NCBI GenBank assembly: GCA_029239355.1
Contig: JAQZAZ010000018.1
Coordinates: 1 to 64,000 of the forward strand
Source of the DNA: Sphingobacterium sp.
GTDB taxonomy: Bacteria > Bacteroidota > Bacteroidia > Sphingobacteriales > Sphingobacteriaceae
DNA: 64,000 nt
Direction of reading: 5' to 3'
The notes beneath the pieces are model-generated. The model was not told the origin of the DNA. It did not search any database and saw only the letters and a list, made by a program, of their open reading frames with translations. The translations under genes were made by a program, and so were the position numbers. Positions 49,630 to 60,820 of the stretch are shown one piece after another (position 1 is the stretch's first letter; each line of letters begins with the position of its first letter).

Positions 49630-52527
49630 TTAACGTTCCAACAGAAATTCGGACAGGTTTTTGTCTGTTGGTATGCCCAGTTTTTTGCGCAAACGGTAGC
49701 GTCTGATCTCTACACCTCGCGTACTGATGTTGAGTAGTGAAGCAATCTCTTTACTGGACATATTGAGCCGTAAATAAGCACATAGTTTTAAATCATTGGG
49801 AACAAGATCCGGAAACTCCTGCTTTAATTTTTTAAAGAAATTCTCATGTGATTCATTAAAACTTTTCTCAAAAATATGCCAGTCACGATCGTCGTTATGC
49901 GCGTCTTCAATTAGCTTATTTATTTTTTTCAATTCGTCGGAACTGAGCTTGTTTCCTTCTGCATCTTTGAGCTGTTTGAGTTCATCATGTAGATTATTCA
50001 ACATTTCATTTTTATAGACAATATTGAGCGCAGCATTGGCCAGCTCTTTATTCTTTAGGCTGAGCTGAGCTTCCAACTGTTGGTTCTTTAATTTAATCCA
50101 TTCCTTCTCCTGTTGTTCGGCATCTCTTTCTAATGCAATTTTCTTTTCTTCCAACCATTTTCGCTTTGCTTGAAACTGTCTCTTTCTTTCTCGTTGAAGA
50201 TTGAAATTATAAATAAGATAGATCAATCCCGAAACCATCAAGATATAGCAGATTTTTGCCCACCATGACAGGTACCAAGGATATTTAATTGTAAAAGATA
50301 TCGCCCGTATTTCAGAAGTCAGGCCGGTATTGGTTCTAGCTCTTATCTTAATTTCGAAATGCCCATAAGGTAGGTTTGTGAAGTCTTGATAAGCTGTTTC
50401 ACTCCAGTCCGACCATTTATCCGAATAACCCTCTAAGTAATACTGATATTGTAATGGTGAGGAGGAGTAATAGGGGCTTGAGAAACTCACCCTGAGGTTA
50501 TTTTCGGATGATGCCAACCTAAGATCTCCATTTGGTATGATTGTTTCTCCGGTTGTGAGATTGGTCAATTGCGCAATCTGAGGCGGAGGCAATATGTATT
50601 TATGATCTTGACCTGAATTCCGATAGATGGCAAAACCATCATCTAATCCGATGAGATAGTAATGATTTTCGATCGGTAGAATGTTTTCATAATTACTCAT
50701 CATGCGATCCTGCAAGGGGCTGAGCAGATTGGAATCTATTTTAAGCTTTCCTTTACTATCAAAGTCTACTTTAGCGATTTTTGTTTTCTGAATAAACCAA
50801 TAACTGTTGGTAGTGATTGGGATGACCTTATTTGCATTTTTATAACTTCCTAATGCATTATTTAATTCGCTTGCATAACTAAAGCGTTTGACGATATTAT
50901 CAAACTGCATGAATCCACTATCAGTAGCAAAAACAAGATTGTTTTCTAATGTGTAAATGCCCGTAAATCTTCTTTTGGCAGCAAGACTATCTAGCTTTGA
51001 GGTAAATTGAATTTGTGCTTGTTGAAAGCTTGGGTCAAGACCAATCAGCTGCACTTGTCCCCAATCTCCAATCCAGAATGAATGATTGTCTTTTTGGGCG
51101 AGGAATCGAACCGGTTCCTTAATCGAGGAAAATTGCTGTGCAAATCGAAGCTGCATATCATCAAATACGAACTTTGATAATCCCGTATAATTCCCCTGAA
51201 GAATATTCTTTGTGCCGAATATAGGTTTAAATATCCAACCGCCCGTAATTTTGGAAATCTTTTCCAGTTTCCCGCTGACCAATTTAAAGGTTCCTTCATT
51301 GTGACCGCAGATCAGTTCCGCACCAAATATGGCCAATGTCCAGACCTGACCATTTGAATTGGGAACCTGAACAAAATCTAAGGAATTATAATTGTTTAAT
51401 CCCTTCCATTCGCTAACGAATAAGCCCTTATTTGTCCCTAAGTAAATTTTTCCCTGATAGATAATTGACGTATATACCGTGCCGATTTTACCTACAAAAT
51501 CGGTATAAAAAGATAAAGAAGAGTTGATTTCAATGCGATCAATCCCATTGTCCAGCCCTACCCAGATATTCTGTTGTTTATCTTTTGTTATACTGAGTAC
51601 AGTATTGTTCTGTAGTCCATTATTTTTATTGATATGTTGGACTACTTCTCCATTTTTATTAATAATAATTACGCCATTTTGAATGGTTCCAAACGCATAC
51701 TGCCCTCCAAATAAATAGATACCGTTATTGATTTGGGATTGACTTAGTATTGGATTAGCGGGAATTGACCATGTTCGGATGTTTCCGCTGGAATCCATAA
51801 GATAGAGCCCGTGATGGGCCGTTGCGATAAGTGAATTATTTTTATCAAATGGTAATATTGCTAGAACATTTTTGTCTTTAAGGATATCTTTGCCTGGTAC
51901 AGGTACTAATTTATTCGCTTTGAATTCGTGTAGGCCACTTGGGAGCTGCTCAAAAAACAGTTGATCGTTAAGTTGATGTGGAAATAAAAAAGGCTCACCT
52001 TTAGCCGTGAGTGGCCTGATTGTGTTGTTCTCCCAGATATAGGACTTGGAGAAAGTGTGAAAAAATACACGATGATCTTCAACGATAATTTTCCATATTT
52101 CTTCGTTTGGAAAATAAGTCTTGTCTTTGACCAGCCTGGAAAGACTATGATAGCTCATCTCACCAAAAGCCTTTGAAGTCCAATAGCCAAATTCTCCTCG
52201 TCCACCTGTATATACCTTTCCGGTTTTATCAACAGCAACACTACGGACTGTTGAGTGGTTAGGAAGAGGGTATATGCGCCAGTATTGTCCATCAAATCGT
52301 AGCAATCCTTCCGTATTGGCGCTATAGATTCGCCCTTCCTGATCAATAGCCAATGACCAATTCTGGTTTCCCGCCTTATATTGGCTTTTTTTATATTGCT
52401 TTACAAAAGGTGTACCCGTGGGTATGATTGTCTGGCAATAACCAGTAATCATATTAAGAATAAAAAAAGCGCAAAACCAAAAGATATAGGCAACGCTATA
52501 TTTTTTTGATACCATCGAATCCCTCAC
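49630..52527 (-). CDS. Membrane-anchored propeller/Y_Y_Y sensor with C-terminal LuxR-type HTH
   Basis: Repeated propeller segments (NGLQNNTVLSITKDKQQNIWVGLDNGID); Y_Y_Y-like region; TM WAKICYILMVSGLIYLIYNF; coiled coil; LKLCAYLRLNMSSKEIASLLNISTRGVEIRRYRLRKKLGI. No HisKA or receiver domain. Confidence 0.9.
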   Translation of the reverse strand: MRDSMVSKKYSVAYIFWFCAFFILNMITGYCQTIIPTGTPFVKQYKKSQYKAGNQNWSLAIDQEGRIYSANTEGLLRFDGQYWRIYPLPNHSTVRSVAVDKTGKVYTGGRGEFGYWTSKAFGEMSYHSLSRLVKDKTYFPNEEIWKIIVEDHRVFFHTFSKSYIWENNTIRPLTAKGEPFLFPHQLNDQLFFEQLPSGLHEFKANKLVPVPGKDILKDKNVLAILPFDKNNSLIATAHHGLYLMDSSGNIRTWSIPANPILSQSQINNGIYLFGGQYAFGTIQNGVIIINKNGEVVQHINKNNGLQNNTVLSITKDKQQNIWVGLDNGIDRIEINSSLSFYTDFVGKIGTVYTSIIYQGKIYLGTNKGLFVSEWKGLNNYNSLDFVQVPNSNGQVWTLAIFGAELICGHNEGTFKLVSGKLEKISKITGGWIFKPIFGTKNILQGNYTGLSKFVFDDMQLRFAQQFSSIKEPVRFLAQKDNHSFWIGDWGQVQLIGLDPSFQQAQIQFTSKLDSLAAKRRFTGIYTLENNLVFATDSGFMQFDNIVKRFSYASELNNALGSYKNANKVIPITTNSYWFIQKTKIAKVDFDSKGKLKIDSNLLSPLQDRMMSNYENILPIENHYYLIGLDDGFAIYRNSGQDHKYILPPPQIAQLTNLTTGETIIPNGDLRLASSENNLRVSFSSPYYSSSPLQYQYYLEGYSDKWSDWSETAYQDFTNLPYGHFEIKIRARTNTGLTSEIRAISFTIKYPWYLSWWAKICYILMVSGLIYLIYNFNLQRERKRQFQAKRKWLEEKKIALERDAEQQEKEWIKLKNQQLEAQLSLKNKELANAALNIVYKNEMLNNLHDELKQLKDAEGNKLSSDELKKINKLIEDAHNDDRDWHIFEKSFNESHENFFKKLKQEFPDLVPNDLKLCAYLRLNMSSKEIASLLNISTRGVEIRRYRLRKKLGIPTDKNLSEFLLER

Positions 52528-52834
52528 TTTAAATTGATTTGAAAAGCAATATATAGATTTTATTGCAAATGTGAGAATACGAGCGGCAAATGAATGTTAT
52601 TATAGACATTCCAAGCTGTTTTTTAGAAAGAATAGTCGAAATCGTTTTCGCATTTTTAATAGCCTAAACGAGTGAAGCCTACTTGTTTTTTAATTACCTT
52701 GGAGACAAATAACCAAACAAAACATAACTATGACTTAATCAAATCTTTAAAAATTAGATTTGGATTCAAACGAATTGCTCAAGGAGTGAATCCATCAATT
52801 TAAAACTAAACCAAAAAATCTAAACAGTAAAATT

Positions 52835-55800
52835 ATGAAATCAAAGCTTTTCAGAAGAGGGCCCTGTGCGCTTATTCCCTATGCATCCATGGCAATATTT
52901 TTGTCACCTGGATTATTATTGGGGATAACTAAAGGCGAAAACAGAGGTATCTATCATCAAATTAATCAGGAAGAATCAGAAATCAGAGGTAAGGTTGTCA
53001 ACAAAGACAATTCTCCCTTGCAGGGAGTTTCTATAAGCGTGAAGGGAGTCCCCGGCCGGAGTACACAGACTAACGATAAAGGTGAGTTTATGTTAAAGGT
53101 ACCTGCGAATGCAACATTAACTTTTTCTTCCATTGGTTACGCTGGGCAAGAAATTAAACTTGGGGCGAATCAAAAGACGGTACAGCTCACCTTACAATCG
53201 AATGAGTCAGTTATGGATGAGGTCGTTGTCGTGGGCTATGGAACACAACGAAAAAGTGATTTAACAGGTTCCGTGTCTTCCATTAATGCGAATCAAATTA
53301 ATGCATTTCCATTGGCAGGTACTGCACAAGCATTACAGGGGAGAGCCCCTGGGGTCTCAGTGACCAGCACAAATGGAGAACCCGGTAAAGCTCCTCGTGT
53401 TCGGATTAGGGGCGGTAGTTCCATCAATGCGAGTAGTGATCCATTGTATGTGGTTGATGGCTTTCCCGGTAGTTCGGCCCCTGCTCCCGAAGATGTCGAA
53501 TCTATCGAAGTGTTAAAAGACGCTTCTGCAACAGCTATTTATGGCTCCAGAGGTGCCAATGGAGTGATCATGATAACAACGAAAAAAGGACGTTCGGGCA
53601 AACCTGTTATTGAATTAAATAATTCCTTTGCTTCACAGAAAGTAGGGAAGCGCCTTTCGCTATTAAATGCGTCGGAATTTGCCTCTTATATTAACGATAC
53701 CTATAAGAATGCTGGGAACAATAATCTACCATTTAAAGATCCTGGATCCCTGGGTAAAGGAACTGATTGGCAGGACCTGATTTTTAGAAATGGAAATCAG
53801 TTGAATAATCAAGTCTCCGTGTCGGGAGGCAGTGACAATATTAGGTATTATACTTCCGTCAGTCATTTTGGACAAAAGGGAACTGTGATCAACTCGGATT
53901 TTAGAAGACTTTCCGGGACTTCAAATTTAGAGATGAAGGTCTCTGATCGCATCAAAATCGGAACAAGACTGCTGTTTAATCGCAATAAATTAAACGGTGT
54001 AAGAACACAGGAAGGAAGTAGCGGAACGACAGGTGCGGGAGTGATCTCCGCAGCCTTGCGCTTTGAACCTACACAGGGAGTTTACGATGATGAAGGAAAA
54101 TACACCTTGAAGCAGTTCGGTGACCCGCATGATAATCCGGTAGCTGCTGCTATGGAAAGGAAAAACGAGGTGATTACAGATCTGTTTCAGGGGAATGGAT
54201 TTGTGGAGTTGGGAATTCTCAAAAATCTGATCTTTCGTAGCACCTTTGGTGTACAGGTCAGTAATCAACGCACAGGTAATTATGTCTCAAAAGAACTTGT
54301 CGAAGGAAGAAATTTCGGTGGAGTTGGATCGATCGCGGCACATAAAAATACCAATTTGATTAATGAAAACTTCCTGACATATACGCAAACCATTCGCGAA
54401 GACCATAATCTGAATGCGATGGCTGGTTATTCCTATCAGAGTTCTAGAAATGAAACCTGGCAGGCCAATAATCGAAATTTCATTTCAGACAGCTTTAGCT
54501 ATTGGAATCTAGGTGCTGGTTCCAATTATCAAAATGCATCTTCGAATCTTGAAGATTGGGTAATGTCTTCATTTTATGGGCGTTTAAACTACAATTACAA
54601 AAATCGTTACTTTATTACTGCTACAGGTAGGTATGATGGTTCTTCGAAGTTTGGTGACAATAATAAATGGGCTTTCTTTCCTTCTGGGGCGCTTGCCTGG
54701 AACCTGAGTCAGGAGCCGTTTATGAAATCGATCGATTGGCTGAGCAATTTAAAATTGCGAACAAGTTATGGCGAAACCGGAAACTCGGAAATTGGTTCCT
54801 ACCAATCCTTGGCTAGATTTTCACCTACTTTGACAACAATGGGCGGAAGTCCAGTTAACGCAGTGCGTCCCACGAATGTCGCCAATCCGAATCTGACTTG
54901 GGAAACGACCAAACAAACAGACGCTGGATTGGATCTCGGTATTCTCAAGAGCCGAATAAACCTATCAGTAGACTATTATTACAAAAAAACGATCAATCTC
55001 TTGTATCAGGTGCCACTGCCGCTCTATTCAGGTTTTACTACGGCACTCCAAAATGTGGGAAGTGTACAAAACAAAGGTTGGGAATTTGGTTTGCAGACAA
55101 CCAATCTCAACGGTGCCTTCGGATGGAAAACAGATTTTAACATCAGTTTCAATCGCAACAAGATTTTGCAGCTTCCTGGAGGCGAGATTCGATATAATAC
55201 GATCCCTGGTCACATGCTTTCAACGGATTCGCAGCTGCTACGGGAAGGAGAGGTACTCGGCGCATTTTTTGGATGGGTGACAGATGGAATTTATCAGCAG
55301 GGCGATGATTTTAGCGCACAACCAAATAAGAAACCTGGAGATATTCGCTATAAGGATTTATTTGGGCGCGATAAAAATAATCAATTGATCGCCGGTGCAA
55401 ACGGTGTTGTCAATGCTGACGACCGTACGATTATAGGTAATCCAAATCCTGATTTCACCTTCGGTTTTAACAATGATTTTAAGTATAAGAATTTTGATCT
55501 GAATATTTTTATGCAAGGAAGTTACGGCAATGATATGTTGAATATCACACGAATGGAACTGGACTGGATGGCCGGAAAAGGAAATGCTACAAAGGATGCA
55601 CTGCGACGCTGGACACCCGAAAATACCAATACTGACGTACCAAGGGCAAGCTCAACCAACAATCCCGAAGTTTCCTCGCGCTGGGTAGAAGATGGCTCTT
55701 ACCTCCGCTTAAAGAATCTTGCTCTTGGCTATAATTTTTCAGAAAAGTCACTCGAAAAAATTCATTTAAAATATTTAAGAATATATGTCAGTGCACAAAA

Positions 55801-55936
55801 TATATGGACATGGACTAACTACACGGGTTTTGATCCTGAAGTAAGCTATCAGGATTCTAACCGAAATGTCGGATTAGATTACATGGGCTACCCCAATATT
55901 AAATCCTATACCCTTGGCTTAAATATAAGGTTTTGA
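52835..55936 (+). CDS. SusC-family TonB-dependent transporter
   Basis: IRGKVVNKDNSPLQGVSISVKG; DEVVVVGYGTQRKSDLTGSVS; DPLYVVDGFPG; DASATAIYGSRGANGVIMITTKKG. Confidence 0.96.
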   Translation: MKSKLFRRGPCALIPYASMAIFLSPGLLLGITKGENRGIYHQINQEESEIRGKVVNKDNSPLQGVSISVKGVPGRSTQTNDKGEFMLKVPANATLTFSSIGYAGQEIKLGANQKTVQLTLQSNESVMDEVVVVGYGTQRKSDLTGSVSSINANQINAFPLAGTAQALQGRAPGVSVTSTNGEPGKAPRVRIRGGSSINASSDPLYVVDGFPGSSAPAPEDVESIEVLKDASATAIYGSRGANGVIMITTKKGRSGKPVIELNNSFASQKVGKRLSLLNASEFASYINDTYKNAGNNNLPFKDPGSLGKGTDWQDLIFRNGNQLNNQVSVSGGSDNIRYYTSVSHFGQKGTVINSDFRRLSGTSNLEMKVSDRIKIGTRLLFNRNKLNGVRTQEGSSGTTGAGVISAALRFEPTQGVYDDEGKYTLKQFGDPHDNPVAAAMERKNEVITDLFQGNGFVELGILKNLIFRSTFGVQVSNQRTGNYVSKELVEGRNFGGVGSIAAHKNTNLINENFLTYTQTIREDHNLNAMAGYSYQSSRNETWQANNRNFISDSFSYWNLGAGSNYQNASSNLEDWVMSSFYGRLNYNYKNRYFITATGRYDGSSKFGDNNKWAFFPSGALAWNLSQEPFMKSIDWLSNLKLRTSYGETGNSEIGSYQSLARFSPTLTTMGGSPVNAVRPTNVANPNLTWETTKQTDAGLDLGILKSRINLSVDYYYKKTINLLYQVPLPLYSGFTTALQNVGSVQNKGWEFGLQTTNLNGAFGWKTDFNISFNRNKILQLPGGEIRYNTIPGHMLSTDSQLLREGEVLGAFFGWVTDGIYQQGDDFSAQPNKKPGDIRYKDLFGRDKNNQLIAGANGVVNADDRTIIGNPNPDFTFGFNNDFKYKNFDLNIFMQGSYGNDMLNITRMELDWMAGKGNATKDALRRWTPENTNTDVPRASSTNNPEVSSRWVEDGSYLRLKNLALGYNFSEKSLEKIHLKYLRIYVSAQNIWTWTNYTGFDPEVSYQDSNRNVGLDYMGYPNIKSYTLGLNIRF

Positions 55937-56046
55937 CACTACTAAGAACCATCTGAGTACCATTCATGGTAGTTAAATGAAAAATAAATAATCTGGGTGC
56001 AGCAATTTTCAGCTAGATGCTCGAAATAGGCACCTGTTAATAATTC

Positions 56047-57431
56047 ATGCTAATGAAAAAGATAACTATATATCGTATTATACTTACGACGCTGTGTTTT
56101 ACCAGCCTGTTTTCCTGTACCAAACTGAACGAGGAACCGGTAAGTATTTTGGATCCTAAGCAATATTTTAAGACGGAAGCGGATGCAGAAGCTTCAGTGA
56201 TGGGGATTTACGGGCTTCTAGCCAATGCAGATTTTTATGGACGGCGATTGACCATGGTACTGCAATTGCTGGGTGATGACATTGATATTGCGGATATTGG
56301 TACGCAATCTAGTCGGATTCAGTTGAACAGTTTTACACATGATGCGAGCAATCAGGATTTACTCGCGGTATGGAAAACCGCTTATCTGGGTATTGGCGCT
56401 GCAAATGCCGCAATAGATGGTATTCCAGCCGTCACAATGAATGAGGCTAAAAAATCCGCCCTCATTGCCGAAGCGAGGTTACTTCGGGCGCTATATTACT
56501 ATCACTTGGTTCAACTATTTGGGGATATCCCCTATATTGGTGAATTCGTCAGTGATCCAAGCAAGGTAATTGCTATCAGCAAAACTCCAGCAGCAAAGGT
56601 TTATGAGAATATCATCGCAGATTGTGAATATGCAATAGTGAATTTGCCAGATACCTATGCCAATAACAACAAAGCAAGACCATCCAAAGGCGCCGCCCAG
56701 ACTTTGTTGGCTTCGGTCTATATGGTCTTGAAAAAATGGGATGATGCCGCTAAGATGGCTGAGGCTGTAATCAATGATGCAAACAAATACCAGTATGTGT
56801 GCGGGATGCCGATATGTTGGGATGGAGCGTTATTGTACCATCAAATGGCGTATATGGTAGCTTTTCTGATCAAGATTACAGAAAGAAAATTAGCTTTCTG
56901 ACCGAAACACCAATAAAAGGAGTGATGACACCCTATCAGAAATGGAAATGGCCTCGTATACATACCGCAAAATGGTGTTTGCATCCGGGCACTAATGCTG
57001 GAGCGGATGGCTCTGACTCCGATATCAAACATGTTATCTTTCGCTATGCTGAAGTTCTTTTAATGGCAGCTGAAGCATTAAATGAAAGTAAAGGCGGACC
57101 AACGGAAAAGGCATATAGCTATATAAATGCTGTTCGGGCTAGAGCAAGGTATACGCCACAGGGAGTACAGAATTATCCTGCAGACTTAGCAACGGGTATG
57201 TCGCAGACAGACTTTAGAAAGGCAGTGCAGGAAGAACGTCGTATTGAATTAGCTTTTGAATGGAAAAGGTGGTACGATATCAAACGTTGGGGACAAGTAG
57301 TAGATGCATTTACTAGGCAGGGAGCCTATGAAAGCCAGCCAAAAGTAAAAGATTTTCATGCACTGATGCCTATTCCTCAGGATGAAATCGCACGTAATAC
57401 AAATTTACTGCCCCAAAATCCAGGGTATTAG
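56047..57431 (+). pseudogene. SusD/RagB gene disrupted by a frame change and apparent internal deletion near 56800
   Basis: ORF 56047-56901 is SusD-like up to AEAVINDANKYQYV (about 56798) then reads out of frame. ORF 56799-57431 continues with RDADMLGWSVIVPSNGVYGSFSDQDYRKKISF...EERRIELAFEWKRWYDIKRW...MPIPQDEIARNTNLLPQNPGY. Confidence 0.8.
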
Positions 57432-57466
57432 TACAGCAATATCGGATTTCTTGGTGTTAAATGAAA

Positions 57467-57505
57467 GAAAATATCAACTTGTAAATAGGTTGATATTTTC
57501 TTTTT
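57467..57505 (+). terminator. Intrinsic terminator after the disrupted susD
   Basis: GAAAATATCAAC-N10-GTTGATATTTTC followed by TTTTT. Confidence 0.78.
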
Positions 57506-57719
57506 AAGGATAGATAATACCTTTTTTATATCATCGTCAAGAATGAAACAGCGATTGAAAATTTAATTTTCTTCAAAATCCTTTTAATTCTACTGGAAAT
57601 CAAGAAAAAAGACATTTTTTCCACCTATTCGAACGAAAAATCTCCCTCTAGAGACCGACTATTTTTGATATTTGGTTTCATTTATTGAGTTCAAAATAAC
57701 CACATAAACCAAGAGAACT

Positions 57720-60700
57720 ATGATAACACCGACAACCAAAACGGTAGGGAAGGGTTTGCTTTTATTTTTGCTGATGAGTATGGCTGCACCTAACGTGTTT
57801 GCACAGTCTCAGCTAAAAATATCAGGAAAAGTAACCTCACCTGCAGGCGAACCACTTGCAGGGGTGACAGTACAGATTAAAGGCGCAAAGAATGGAACCG
57901 TTACAGATGTATCCGGCAATTATCAGATTCTTGCCAAGGATATTGATGTATTGATTTTTTCACTGGTAGGTAGAGAAAAAACAGAAATCGCTATTGTTAA
58001 AAAAGATCATATCAATCTAGTACTACAAGAGTCAAGTAGCCTAATGGACGAGGTCGTCGTTGTAGGTTACGGAACACAGAAAAAGAGCAATTTGACTGGA
58101 GCCGTTGCTGCAGTAGACGGAAAAGTACTGAATAAACGAATTGCGACTAATCCTACACAATTACTTCAAGGGCGTATGCCGGGACTTCGTGTGACACAAG
58201 GATCCGGAGAGGCAGGTAACGAAAATGTGAATTTACAAGTTAGGGGATTAGGTTCTTATGGTGCTTCTTCCGCACCATTGGTCATTGTGGATGGGATTCC
58301 CGGTAGTTTGGAGAACCTGAATCCACAGGCGATTGAAAATATTACAGTATTAAAAGACGCCGCCTCAGCAGCAATCTATGGAGCAAGAGCTGCAAACGGT
58401 GTGATCCTCGTGACAACCAAACAGGGGAAATCCGGAAAAGCACAACTGAGCTACGATTACAATGTTGGAATAACAAAGGCTTCAGCATTACCTGATTTGG
58501 TCTATAATTCGGTAGATTATATGACCCTATATAATCAAGCTGCTAAAAATTCTGGTATCACCAATGCGAATTCGCTGTTCAGCCAGGAAATGATTGATGC
58601 ATATAAAAATGCGACAGACAAAACGCTTTATCCTGACTTTAATTGGTTGGATGCCGTGTTTAAAACTGTACCCGTGCAAACGCATAATTTAAGTTTAAGT
58701 GGTGGTGCTAATGGAACCAATTATAACGTCATCCTTGGTTATGTCGATCAGCCCGATATTATGATTGGTACTTCCTTTAAAAAGTATAATCTCCAATTGA
58801 ACCTGAACTCGAAAATCAACGATAGAATAAGTTTTGGTTCGAGTATTACATTGAATTATCGTGATCGAAAATATCCGAGAAACGGAGCTGAAGATCAGTT
58901 CCTGTCCACAATAAGCCAGTCCCCGTTATATGGTCCTGTGCTTCCAGATGGAAGTGGCCGATATACTTCCCGAGCTTACCCATTTCAGTCACCCAATAAA
59001 AACCCAGTTGCGGTTGCAGACAACGCATTGACTAGACTGAACAATTACTTTATGCAGGGCAATATCTTTGTGAATATAAAGCTATTGGAGGGTTTAGAAT
59101 GGAAAACCAGCGGTGGTTTAACCTATAGTTTTAACAAAAACTATACAAACAAACCAGTGATCAATCAGTATATGTGGCAGGCAAAACCAGATGCACTGCC
59201 TGCACGCCAATTGGATGTCGGAGGACAAGGATTGGAGGTGACTGATGATAACAATGTATATCCTGTGGGGTATACCCAACTGACTTACGACAAGTCATTT
59301 GGAGACCATAATTTGAAAGTATTAGCCGGCACACAAGCAGAATATAACAAGACGCAAAAATTATTTGGCAGCAGATTGCAATTCCCTAATAAAGATCTGC
59401 TTGAATTGGATGGTGGTGGTGCCGGACAACAGTCAAATAGTGGCGTGACTGATGAATGGTCTTTAAGATCTTATTACGGTCGCTTAAATTATGATTATAA
59501 AGGCAAATACCTGTTGGAGGGAAATGCCCGTTATGATGCTTCTTCACGTTTTCCCGAAAATAGAAAATGGGCCTTTTTCCCATCCGTATCAGCAGGATGG
59601 AAGATCTCAGATGAAGCTTTTTTTGGTGAACGGCTTAAAGAGACAGTCAATGAAGTCAAACTTAGGGCTTCCATAGGAACCCTCGGTAATCAGAATATCG
59701 GAAACTATCCCTATCAAACTGTTTACAGCTCTGCTTTTGCCTATCCATTTGAAGAAACCCTACAACAGGGAGCACGTCAGGTTGCTATGGCAAATGAACG
59801 TATAAAGTGGGAAAGTACCAAAGTATTGGATTTTGGTATTGATCTCGGATTCTGGAATAATAAGTTGACAGCCTCTTTTGATTGGTACAATAAAGTGACC
59901 TCCGATATTCTGTCATCATCGACAGCATTCCCTTCCTATATCGGTCTTACTGCCCCGACTGTAAATTATGGAACGTTGCGTAATAGGGGGATCGAACTCG
60001 GACTTCAATACCGTGAAAAAATTGGGGAAGTGTCCTTAACATTAAATGGTAATATCCAAGCCAATAGCAATAAGGTTATAAAATATGGAGCTGAACGTAT
60101 TTCAGGCAATACCATTATTCGGGAGGGGTTACCATATGGCAGTTTCTACTTACTGGAAAGTGTAGGAATATTTCGCTCGAAGGAAGAGATCGCAAGTTCG
60201 CCAAAACAACAAGTCCCAGCGCAACCTGGCTATTTGAAATTTGCGGATGTCGATGGTGATAACAAGGTGGACAATAATGACCGCGTTGTAGTACCTGGGG
60301 CATTCCCAGATTTTGATTATTCATTTAATGCCAGCGCAGTATGGAAAAACTTTGATTTTACGGCATTTTTCTTTGGATCTCAAGGCCAAAAAATATTTGT
60401 TAGCGAATGGGGAATCGTTCCTTTTAGACAAGGCGGGACTTTCACGCGAGAATGGATGGACGCTTGGACACCGGAAAATCCAAATGCATCGTTACCGATT
60501 GTAGGATTAGACAATTCACCAGCAGCAAATAATGTACGGACGGCCTCTACATTTTTCTTGAAAGATGGATCTTTCTTACGATTGAAAAATATTCAAATAG
60601 GTTACAGTATTCCACAGAATACATTATCAAAGGCAGGTATTTCGGGATTACGTGTTTATTTTGCCGCAGATAATCTGGTTACTTTTTCGAAGTTCCCAGG

Positions 60701-60809
60701 TTTAGATCCAGAACGCGGTGTATCGTCCAGCGGTGGAGCAACCTCAGGACGTTATGTAACCCATCCTCAAAATAAAGTTTTTGCATTTGGTGCAAATATC
60801 ACCTTCTAA
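57720..60809 (+). CDS. SusC-family TonB-dependent transporter
   Basis: ISGKVTSPAGEPLAGVTVQIKG; DEVVVVGYGTQKKSNLTGAVA; APLVIVDGIPG; DAASAAIYGARAANGVILVTTKQG. Confidence 0.96.
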   Translation: MITPTTKTVGKGLLLFLLMSMAAPNVFAQSQLKISGKVTSPAGEPLAGVTVQIKGAKNGTVTDVSGNYQILAKDIDVLIFSLVGREKTEIAIVKKDHINLVLQESSSLMDEVVVVGYGTQKKSNLTGAVAAVDGKVLNKRIATNPTQLLQGRMPGLRVTQGSGEAGNENVNLQVRGLGSYGASSAPLVIVDGIPGSLENLNPQAIENITVLKDAASAAIYGARAANGVILVTTKQGKSGKAQLSYDYNVGITKASALPDLVYNSVDYMTLYNQAAKNSGITNANSLFSQEMIDAYKNATDKTLYPDFNWLDAVFKTVPVQTHNLSLSGGANGTNYNVILGYVDQPDIMIGTSFKKYNLQLNLNSKINDRISFGSSITLNYRDRKYPRNGAEDQFLSTISQSPLYGPVLPDGSGRYTSRAYPFQSPNKNPVAVADNALTRLNNYFMQGNIFVNIKLLEGLEWKTSGGLTYSFNKNYTNKPVINQYMWQAKPDALPARQLDVGGQGLEVTDDNNVYPVGYTQLTYDKSFGDHNLKVLAGTQAEYNKTQKLFGSRLQFPNKDLLELDGGGAGQQSNSGVTDEWSLRSYYGRLNYDYKGKYLLEGNARYDASSRFPENRKWAFFPSVSAGWKISDEAFFGERLKETVNEVKLRASIGTLGNQNIGNYPYQTVYSSAFAYPFEETLQQGARQVAMANERIKWESTKVLDFGIDLGFWNNKLTASFDWYNKVTSDILSSSTAFPSYIGLTAPTVNYGTLRNRGIELGLQYREKIGEVSLTLNGNIQANSNKVIKYGAERISGNTIIREGLPYGSFYLLESVGIFRSKEEIASSPKQQVPAQPGYLKFADVDGDNKVDNNDRVVVPGAFPDFDYSFNASAVWKNFDFTAFFFGSQGQKIFVSEWGIVPFRQGGTFTREWMDAWTPENPNASLPIVGLDNSPAANNVRTASTFFLKDGSFLRLKNIQIGYSIPQNTLSKAGISGLRVYFAADNLVTFSKFPGLDPERGVSSSGGATSGRYVTHPQNKVFAFGANITF

Positions 60810-60820
60810 CTGATGAGATC

